Shown here: in pieces, positions 10,501 through 13,157 of the stretch
Numbering within the stretch: the first letter of the stretch is position 1
Layout: every line of letters starts with the position of its first letter
Source of the DNA: Bacteroidetes bacterium UBA6063
Lineage (GTDB): Bacteria > Bacteroidota > Bacteroidia > NS11-12g > UBA9320
Assembly: GCA_002428905.1 (NCBI GenBank)
Contig: DIYD01000034.1
Location: 327 to 13,483, forward strand
Reading direction: 5' to 3'
DNA length: 13,157 nucleotides
Program-made: the position numbers and the translations under genes
Notes under the pieces: generated by a model
The model's database searches: none
Seen by the model: only the letters and a program-made list of their open reading frames with translations
Told to the model about the DNA's origin: nothing

Positions 10501-12971
10501 ACACCTATGGAACTGCTGGTACATATACTGCAGAATTGACTGCAACGGCCAACGGTTGCAGCAGCTCTTATTCGACATCGGTTACGGTTAATGACAAGCC
10601 GAATGCCGACTTTACAGGCATGGACGTTTGTATCGATGAGGTAACCACATTTACAAACTATTCAGGTGGTGCAAGCAGTTACACCTGGAGTTTTGGTGAC
10701 GGGAATACATCCAATGTACATAGCCCGAATCATACCTATGCTTCGGCCGGAACCTATAGTGTAACCCTAACTGCAATGAATGCTTCTGGATGTTCAGATG
10801 CTGTCACTAAGACGGTTACGGTTCGCTCGAAACAAACAGCTGCATTTAGTGTGAACAACGTTTGTGAGGATGCAACGGCTGCATTTACCAATAACAGTGG
10901 TCGGGGAACGTATCTTTGGAGTTTTGGAGATGGTGGCGTAAGCACGCAGGCAAATCCCGCATATGTATACACTAACGACGGTACGTATACTGTATCTTTG
11001 AAGGTAACGAGTGCGAATGGGTGTGAAAGTACAACGTCGAGCTCAATCACGGTTTACGATGCACCAATTGCAAATTTTGCAGACGTGATGCCATGTCAGA
11101 ATGAAACGGTGACCTTTACCAATTCTTCTACTGGTGCGAACAGTTATACATGGAATTTTGGTGATGGAAGCGCAGACAATTTAGATCAGAATCCAACGTA
11201 TACATACAGCTCACCCGGATCATACAACGTATCGTTACGAGTAGGTAACACAAACGGATGCACTCATTTTGTTCAGCGCACAATTACAGTTTCTCCATTA
11301 CCTAAAGTGAGCTTTACAGCAACAGATGCGTGTGAAGGAAGTGCGGTTCAATTTACTAATTTCTCGAGCCAGGGAGCCAATACATGGACGTATGGCGATG
11401 GTGCGGGTAGTAGTTTAACCAATCCGGCTCATCTGTATGCAAGCACAGGCGCTTATCCGGTTACACTATCCGTAACTACGGCTGAAGGCTGTACCGCAGC
11501 CATTACAAAATCGGTTAATGTTCATTCGAACCCGGTTGCTAGTTTCACTGTTGCGGCATTGTGTACTGGTACAAATGTTGACCTAACCAATACAAGTACA
11601 ATTAGTGCTGGATCTATCGTTTCAAGAACCTGGAATTATGGAGATGGAGATGTAGGCACTGCAAACGTACATAGTTATGGTTCACCTGGTGTTTACCAAA
11701 TCACCGTAACCGTTACTTCCGACAAAGGTTGTACGGCGAGCACAACTTCGCCGATTGAGGTGTATAATGCCCCTACGGCAGACTTTAGTGCCAGAGATGT
11801 ATGCTTCGGACAAGGTGTGGTGTTTATGAACAACAGTAATAATACCAGCTCTACGAACTGGGCGTTTGGAGACGGTGCCATAAGCACGGTGATTAGTCCA
11901 ACACACATGTACAGTTCTCCTGGAGCATATAATGTTACGTTGAATACAGAAAACCCGCTAGGATGTACTGCACAGGCTACAAGGAGCGTCAATGTGAATG
12001 CCAATCCGAGTGTCGGTTTTGATGCACCAAATGGGTGTAATAATGCAGACATTCAGTTCACCAATATGTCTTCTGGAGGCGCAACCAATGCATGGGACTT
12101 TGGTGATGGTACGTCAAGTACCGATGCAGATCCGACACACATGTATGGAAGCAGTGGGAATAAAGTGGTTATGCTAACGGTAACAACAGACAAAGGGTGT
12201 GTTGGAGAGGCAACAAAGACCATAACGGTGCATACTAGCCCTACGGCTGCATTTACTGCAGTAGGTACATGCGAAGGCGATGCAACCCAATTTGTGAATA
12301 CATCGCAAAATGGTAACGCGTTTGCCTGGAGTTTTGGCGATGGAAATGTAACTACGGATGCCAATCCAACCAATACGTATTCTGTGGTTGGAGACTTCCG
12401 TGCTCTGCTTATTGTGTCGAACGCAAACTGTTCAGATTCGGCTGAACGGACCGTGTCTATTAACCCATTGCCAAATAGTGGATTTACATTCACTACATCG
12501 GGCAGAGAGGTGACTTTCACGCCTTCCGCGGCAGGTGAGGCAGGTTACGCGTGGAACTTTGGTGATGGAAATTCGTCTACCGACGAAGCTCCGGTTCACC
12601 GATATGCTGGTGCAGTAAATGAAACCTTCAAGGCTTGTTTGTCATTAACCGATAACAATGGTTGTATGTCAGAGACTTGTAACGATGTGGCAATCGACCT
12701 TGTAAGTACTAATGACCTGGATCAGGTAACTGGATTGCAGATTTATCCAAACCCGAACAAAGGAAACTTTGCGGTTGTGATCGATGCAGTCCACGGCGAT
12801 ATCGAACTAGACCTGTACGATGCCAGAGGTGTGCATGTATCGAAAATAGATACAAGCACCGATGCATTGAAATACAATGTTGATGTTCGTGGTATTGCCG
12901 AAGGTGTATACTTCATCCGATTAAAAAACGGAACGTATACATCAACTCAACGTATGGTTATTACTCGATAA
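1506..12971 (+). CDS. Giant T9SS-exported multidomain surface protein (CARDB / beta-helix / Ig / PKD repeats)
   Basis: This 3821-residue protein is predicted to cross the inner membrane by Sec and the outer membrane by the type IX system, then be anchored or released at the surface. Domains: signal peptide 1-24; beta-sandwich-like domain 25-264 (LPFTFEFYG at 88-96, NGLLTF soon after); three CARDB-like plus beta-helix modules 265-1919; a lone CARDB-like domain 1920-2025; PKD 2026-2105; three Ig-like repeats 2106-2388; seventeen PKD domains 2390-3733; T9SS sorting domain 3744-3821. No catalytic motif was recognised, so an adhesin, stalk or matrix role is inferred. The ATG at 1506 is chosen because a textbook signal peptide starts there; upstream is AT-rich with no Shine-Dalgarno. 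The gene is apparently monocistronic, with its own promoter candidate and a strong terminator. The frame is open throughout, with no truncation. The ligand is unknown. Confidence 0.97.
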   Translation: MKKLYSFLLVMGLLVMLFPRYANGQTKQYSVSNSALNVGNPGGVFTSADYQTYSSYGFTNIMTYRQGLNGATSTSYNPANYWSLAQGLPFTFEFYGTSVDSFCVAKNGLLTFSTGVAGSAVNTALNTNSVLPNSNLPDSTIAYFWENNATSARGSNDVIATRTVGTAPNRQLWIAHYSYRHGSMSFSYFALVLEETSNKIYVVDMNYKSGNGTMTVGTQLNSCRYTMVETGLHGAGSPNIVFGSGSSGNSDNEYYTFTPVNIVSNDLSMADITNPGNVACNTSDSIKVRVANVGSNSITSFSINYSVDGVAQTAHSYSGSLGVCADTVINLGSHTYSTSLSQNIKAYTSSPNGGSDGNNNNDTLTKPVSKGLSGSYTVGGTSPDYTTLGAAISDLESYGVCGPVVFNIRSGTYTGQNKLTSFVGGSTTNTVTFQSATGNAADVKITNSSTTSTDRYTLQLHGSSYVILKNLTIEGTNTSYAWALQLRSCNNITVKRCVVRTNYSGTSTNFINLCVNGNASGYSTGAVSNNITVDSCTFENSGYSVTNYGGGTTSLSDGFVFTNNTISGGYYGLRAYYHQGGKIHNNTIVLSNNAWAGIYLSNFKHSATKGPEVTSNIVRRSYYYGIYMTSCDNTSANRGLCANNMISDYTGTPTYYGIYNSSSDYWNYYHNSVRLNPTTSSTARCMYISSANYTDVRNNIFAVISSVTSTNHQAYYNSSSPSTTRTLDYNNYYSPNCVNLIYSGGNRTTAQLNTYSTSGDVNSTNVEPPFVSQTDLSLTDGCFEKAPLLAGAGTDKDGETRLSSTHMGADQVQQFTNDVGIVSVYEPMGTVSPGSQTVKAVVKNFGSNTIVGYTAHYQVGSSTAVSQPFPTNTVASCATDSITFGTTFTHSAGCTGVRGWANSPGSSTDNNPGNDTSGSTSFGVALSGTYTIGGTSGNFSTFNEAVAALECAGVSGPVVFDVASGTYTENITLETQPGMSSTNTVTFRSLSTNTTMPLIQFSGPSSGNKHTIKFNNAKYFVIDGLHIKGLNSSYARVIAMTGTNGDITIKNCKIEAPNASPGSSNVVCLYDNSGSANQSTNMTITDNEFMYGTYGIYAYGASTTSLQGGWKINDNTFTDFSSYGVYMYNCKDAELKNNKISSASTYTTNKYGMYLRYVDGANVVTGNSITGFHGGTGIYAYYNDATSGSPSLIANNMIAVGSAGNTARGIYIGQSKYMNIYHNTVKATSTSTSTTNAALYLYNSSSIYTGVNVMNNVFTKSQGVVLYIYDPTYVATMNNNVYHTTGSSQFYKSRSPGTTYGSLSGYQTAYPTKDVSSRFESVLFKGSNDLHLVDPCFGKVSSLASVTTDIDGDTRGGSTTYPGADVPPNGTLDVGVVEVIEPNGVLTAGAQTVRIAVRNYGTTAITQYDATYAVGATTNTETFTRSVASCALDTVTFLNSFNISAGCISIKANTSLPNGLADQVASNDEGPENTIGVPMAGGTYTIGGTGADFTTFKDAIDAMACAGIAGPVVLDVASGTYNEQVLVTGITGTSATNTITFRSKAGNTTMPVVEFAGTSAKAYTIKVEGVQYVTFDGLHLKALNETYQRIINLQGNNSYFTVTNCKLEGIATTSTSNARAIIYDWSGTDNISNNVTISNNQIMNGSFGIYNYGNNTISLQNNWTITNNKVTGYYYMGIYNYYQSGLTCSKNTITTSSVYSTLYGIYTRYCDGGMKIMQNNVNIPRGYAYYGYYNDATSTTPSVISNNFFRSGSGVSSTNTYAVYSYYSKYQKFYHNTCRVFNSNTSSTYAGNKFYYTSSVSYPGNELKNNIFTNESGGWVAYFYNTTYMTTDHNAFYGTRTTSKYYMAFSSYSTLAAYKTGKGSDLNSVEAKPNFTGTGFEMNQGDFYGAGDSLGVTVDVDGNTRSLSAPTIGAQELMQDVNVSAVAVSDTVCGTSNPTAQVSVTFKNESDFDMNAATFNVSVDGGTPVQGTVAGPFLQGITYTRTLPITVDLSGTTANVVKVEHAGGDVDASDNSATTTVPYWPNPVSSFTQADSCLGDNMSFTNTSSISSGSITATSWKFGDGNTSTATSPSNMYATSGSYSVTISSTSNNGCRDTVVQSVNVLTELMAGSITGDSSICYSTASGVVSEVTAASGSAGTYQYQWQSSADNATWSDISGATSASYTPGVLTSTTYYRRAVTTNVGCGPSYTSSVKVTVYDKLVAGTIGSNQTICYNTTPASIGQTATPIGGDGTWTYQWEESTNGTTWMNIAGATNTSYVPGNLKTTTYYRLMATGGKSCGMVTSNTITITVYDDLTAGVVGNDHSVCPQSPADAINQTVTPTGGDGTYTYQWQESTDKITWTNVTGATSANFNSTTGITVRTYYRRNTTSGSGCGTVATNDVNVSIAPLPVSSFIVANHCFNDVMPVTNNSSVTSGSLTGFSWDFGDSNTSTARIPAHVYSSSGLKTVKLKVTTNIGCVDSSTNVVNVSNVPTPAFSTVYDCDAESMRFKNATSVNCGKISAFYWEFGDGTTSTMQNPTHKYTSSGTYSVKFKIFLPGGFEDSTTRSIVIADRAGSDFTADDECFGDSVRFVNSSTNATAYLWDFDDNNTSSLENPVHFYRVVGTYDVQLVAVDGNGCNDTTVKSVTVKVKPSVYFTGDDRCVDESVPFNNGTIYAHSYAWDFGDNTTSTSSASSFNKAYSTDGSFTTKLVAYNNNGCRDSFSSTIVVHPNPVAGFTISDMCSNDALNISNTSTGHLISHWDMGDMSTFTSSVPPSSFRYKAGTYNVTLTVASVYGCEDVDQNSVVVYDSPNADFTAPAVCAGNATSFTNVSTGGSGTVTYNWNFGDGNTSTAMSPSHTYAASGIYQATLTVTGQGNCTSTVTKTVTVWAAPTASVSVTDVCVGNTSVFAATTTGASTYNWNFGDGNSSTSPAPTHRYATAGSYAVTLKVTTINGCEVTANATAVVNDKPVTSFTASTECLGSATTFTNNSTVGSGTLTYAWNFGDGNTSTSASPTHTYGTAGTYTAELTATANGCSSSYSTSVTVNDKPNADFTGMDVCIDEVTTFTNYSGGASSYTWSFGDGNTSNVHSPNHTYASAGTYSVTLTAMNASGCSDAVTKTVTVRSKQTAAFSVNNVCEDATAAFTNNSGRGTYLWSFGDGGVSTQANPAYVYTNDGTYTVSLKVTSANGCESTTSSSITVYDAPIANFADVMPCQNETVTFTNSSTGANSYTWNFGDGSADNLDQNPTYTYSSPGSYNVSLRVGNTNGCTHFVQRTITVSPLPKVSFTATDACEGSAVQFTNFSSQGANTWTYGDGAGSSLTNPAHLYASTGAYPVTLSVTTAEGCTAAITKSVNVHSNPVASFTVAALCTGTNVDLTNTSTISAGSIVSRTWNYGDGDVGTANVHSYGSPGVYQITVTVTSDKGCTASTTSPIEVYNAPTADFSARDVCFGQGVVFMNNSNNTSSTNWAFGDGAISTVISPTHMYSSPGAYNVTLNTENPLGCTAQATRSVNVNANPSVGFDAPNGCNNADIQFTNMSSGGATNAWDFGDGTSSTDADPTHMYGSSGNKVVMLTVTTDKGCVGEATKTITVHTSPTAAFTAVGTCEGDATQFVNTSQNGNAFAWSFGDGNVTTDANPTNTYSVVGDFRALLIVSNANCSDSAERTVSINPLPNSGFTFTTSGREVTFTPSAAGEAGYAWNFGDGNSSTDEAPVHRYAGAVNETFKACLSLTDNNGCMSETCNDVAIDLVSTNDLDQVTGLQIYPNPNKGNFAVVIDAVHGDIELDLYDARGVHVSKIDTSTDALKYNVDVRGIAEGVYFIRLKNGTYTSTQRMVITR
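1578..2297 (+). other. N-terminal beta-sandwich-like domain (residues 25-264)
   Basis: This segment carries the pattern LPF-x-F-x-FYG followed by a short strand and NGLLTF, a signature often seen at the start of large Bacteroidota surface proteins with a nidogen- or lectin-like beta-sandwich. It ends near DNEYYTFTP, just before the first CARDB-like domain. The exact family is uncertain; a structure prediction would be needed to name the fold. Confidence 0.5.
2298..3956 (+). repeat. Module A: CARDB-like domain plus beta-helix (residues 265-817)
   Basis: This is the first of three homologous modules. A CARDB-like domain (265-372) starts NDLSMADI and carries the Cys pair VACNTSD / GVCADTV. The right-handed beta-helix (pectin-lyase-like fold) starts SGSYTVGGTSPDYTTL at residue 373 and has an NxT/NNI-rich coil pattern. 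It closes with a DKDGETR...MGADQ motif, a common end of such helices. It is the most divergent of the three copies (for instance SYGVCGPVVFNI against CAGVSGPVVFDV in module B). No catalytic residues were identified. Confidence 0.8.
3957..5621 (+). repeat. Module B: CARDB-like domain plus beta-helix (residues 818-1372)
   Basis: This second copy starts DVGIVSVYEPMGTV, with a conserved Cys pair (ASCATDSITF, SAGCTGV). The beta-helix opens with SGTYTIGGTSGNFSTF at about residue 927 and contains CAGVSGPVVFDVASGTY. It ends with DIDGDTR...YPGADV. It is clearly closer to module C than to A: both share GPVV-(F/L)-DVASGTY, TNT-(V/I)-TFRS and NTTMP in the same order. Confidence 0.85.
5622..7262 (+). repeat. 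Module C: CARDB-like domain plus beta-helix (residues 1373-1919)
   Basis: This third copy starts DVGVVEVIEPNGVL, with a Cys pair (ASCALDTVTF, SAGCISI). The beta-helix opens with GGTYTIGGTGADFTTF at about residue 1481 and ends DVDGNTR...TIGAQE. It is notably rich in tyrosine (YYYMGIYNYY, YAYYGYYND). It is followed by a fourth CARDB-like domain (residues 1920-2025) that has no helix and closes the array. Confidence 0.85.
7263..7580 (+). other. Fourth CARDB-like domain, without beta-helix (residues 1920-2025)
   Basis: The domain begins DVNVSAVAVSDTVCG and continues with alternating hydrophobic strands (QVSVTFKNES, FNVSVDGG, NVVKVEHAG) and ends DNSATTTVPYW. It resembles the beta-sandwich spacers that begin modules A-C but keeps only one of their cysteines and passes directly into the first PKD domain. 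It probably acts as a cap or linker. Confidence 0.6.
7581..7820 (+). repeat. PKD domain 1 (residues 2026-2105)
   Basis: This is a stand-alone PKD domain with the hallmark WKFGDGNTST (Trp at residue 2060), a paired C (DSCLG) and GC (NNGCRD). It is separated from the other seventeen PKD domains by three Ig-like repeats. PKD domains are beta-sandwich spacers or binding domains in extracellular proteins. Confidence 0.9.
7821..8669 (+). repeat. Three tandem Ig-like repeats (residues 2106-2388)
   Basis: The repeats start at residues 2106, 2203 and 2297 (97, 94 and 92 residues). Shared features are L-(M/V/T)-AG opening, a Cys in the first strand (ICY, ICY, VCP), GG-DGT-YTYQW-(Q/E), W-x-(N/D)-(I/V)-x-GATS, and TTYYRR followed by a second Cys. 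Units 2 and 3 share the 16-base DNA string ggtggtgacggcacat, so they are the more recently related pair. Such Ig-like repeats are common in Bacteroidota T9SS adhesins. Confidence 0.8.
8673..12704 (+). repeat. Array of seventeen PKD domains (PKD 2-18, residues 2390-3733)
   Basis: Each unit carries W-x-F-G-D-G, then P-x-H-x-Y, G-x-Y-x-V-x-L, a GC near its end, and a closing V-x-V. The hallmark Trp codons fall at residues 2425, 2507, 2585, 2663, 2743, 2825, 2903, 2984, 3061, 3138, 3216, 3294, 3376, 3452, 3530, 3608 and 3683, giving a period of 75-82 residues (mostly 77-78). The copies are well diverged at DNA level; no long exact repeats were noticed. The array probably forms a long stalk holding the N-terminal domains away from the cell. 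Confidence 0.92.
12735..12968 (+). other. T9SS type A C-terminal sorting domain (residues 3744-3821)
   Basis: The last 78 residues begin LQIYPNPNKGNFAVVI, pass through LDLYDARGVHV and end GVYFIRLKNG...QRMVITR. This matches the type A sorting signal in length, in the YPNP-x-x-G opening and in the GVYF-(I/V)-R closing strand. The domain is recognised by the type IX machinery and is usually cleaved on export, often with attachment to a surface lipopolysaccharide. None of the machinery genes are in this window. Confidence 0.95.
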
Positions 12972-13018
12972 ACTACGCATGTAGTCAAATCACTTAATAA
13001 CTAAATCTTGTTCTAAGG

Positions 13019-13046
13019 GAGGGTCGGCAACGACCCTCTTTTTTTT
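13019..13046 (+). terminator. Intrinsic terminator of the giant surface protein gene
   Basis: GAGGGTCG (13019-13026) pairs perfectly with CGACCCTC (13031-13038) around a GCAA loop (a GNRA tetraloop), followed at once by eight T residues (13039-13046). It lies 47 bases after the stop codon. There is no matching T tract on the other strand, so it works rightward only. Confidence 0.93.
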
Positions 13047-13054
13047 GTTTAAAT

Positions 13055-13080
13055 GCCTGCTACATGCTAACGTTGCAGGC
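13055..13080. repeat. Inverted repeat at the start of the downstream gene
   Basis: GCCTGC (13055-13060) and GCAGGC (13075-13080) are perfect 6-base arms around a 14-base centre that itself contains the palindrome AACGTT (13069-13074). It overlaps a weak promoter candidate (TTTG at 13044-13047, 20 bases, TAACGTTG at 13068-13075) and the possible ATG at 13064. It could be an operator or an RNA hairpin; evidence is motif-level only. Confidence 0.3.
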
Positions 13081-13157
13081 GGTGAAATGGGAGAAGAAAC
13101 ATAGAGTAATTTTGGAGGTAGCCCTCCTTCTATTGTCTTTGATATTATTCATTATCA
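13064..13157 (+). CDS. Possible start of a membrane protein gene (5' part only)
   Basis: An open frame runs from ATG 13064 (or GTG 13082) to the right edge. It reads MLTLQAVKWEKKHRV and continues into a strongly hydrophobic stretch (ILEVALLLLSLILFII). A short basic N-terminus followed by a leucine-rich segment is typical of a signal anchor or first transmembrane helix. The frame lies just after the terminator, so it would be a separate transcription unit. The start is unclear: ATG 13064 lies inside an inverted repeat, while GTG 13082 begins at the more protein-like VKWEKKHR. No family can be named from about 31 residues, and a chance open frame cannot be excluded. Confidence 0.45.
   Translation, partial: MLTLQAVKWEKKHRVILEVALLLLSLILFII

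Noticed and set aside
9803..12520. Several minus-strand open frames with similar starts (MCVGL...VDV-x-PSPKFQ)
   Set aside because: They resemble each other only because each is the reverse complement of the same part of a PKD repeat (P-x-H-x-Y back through FGDGNTST). No independent start signals or protein features were seen.
7581..12704. Regularly spaced repeats, considered as a CRISPR array or DNA satellite
   Set aside because: The period is about 230-245 bases, the copies are diverged in DNA, and conservation follows protein positions in one reading frame. These are coding PKD domains.
1506..12971. Possibility that the giant frame is an assembly fusion of several genes
   Set aside because: The frame is open for all 3821 codons, the signal peptide and T9SS sorting domain occur once each at the two ends, and repeat phase is kept throughout, so it reads as one gene.
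13114..13127. Inverted repeat GGAGG-TAGC-CCTCC considered as a terminator
   Set aside because: The stem has five pairs and no T tract; it lies inside the probable membrane-protein frame.
13060..13152. Minus-strand frame of 30 codons (starts MNNIKDNRRR)
   Set aside because: It is very short, has no recognisable features and lies opposite the more convincing hydrophobic plus-strand frame.

Overview
This is a chromosomal window from a member of the Bacteroidota, probably Flavobacteriales or a related order; the genus cannot be told from sequence alone. Three things support this: a giant secreted protein ending in a type IX secretion (T9SS) type A sorting domain, a Rho factor with a long basic low-complexity insertion, and AT-rich gene starts with no Shine-Dalgarno sequence but with promoter candidates resembling the Bacteroidota TTTG / TAnnTTTG consensus.

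Layout. Positions 1-1091 (minus strand) hold the first ~363 codons of rho; its C-terminal half lies beyond the left edge. Positions 1092-1505 are a 414-base divergent intergenic region with one promoter candidate for each direction, a 15-base inverted repeat inside the rightward promoter, and a small hairpin in the rightward leader. Positions 1506-12971 (plus strand) are one uninterrupted gene for a 3821-residue surface or secreted protein. It is followed at 13019-13046 by a strong intrinsic terminator. A further plus-strand gene probably begins near 13064-13082 and runs off the right edge; only a charged N-terminus and one membrane segment are visible.

The giant protein is built as follows: signal peptide (1-24); N-terminal beta-sandwich-like domain (25-264); three copies of a ~550-residue module, each a CARDB-like domain plus a right-handed beta-helix (265-1919); a fourth, helix-less CARDB-like domain (1920-2025); one PKD domain (2026-2105); three Ig-like repeats of 92-97 residues (2106-2388); seventeen PKD domains of about 78 residues each (2390-3733); and a T9SS sorting domain (3744-3821). 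Every recognisable part is a binding, spacer or export domain. No catalytic domain was recognised. A long adhesive stalk or matrix protein is the best reading, but its ligand cannot be inferred.

The window does not show a multi-gene system. Rho and the adhesin are divergent neighbours with no evident functional link. The points that merit a second look are the internal architecture of the giant protein, the regulatory details of the divergent promoter region, and the Rho insertion.
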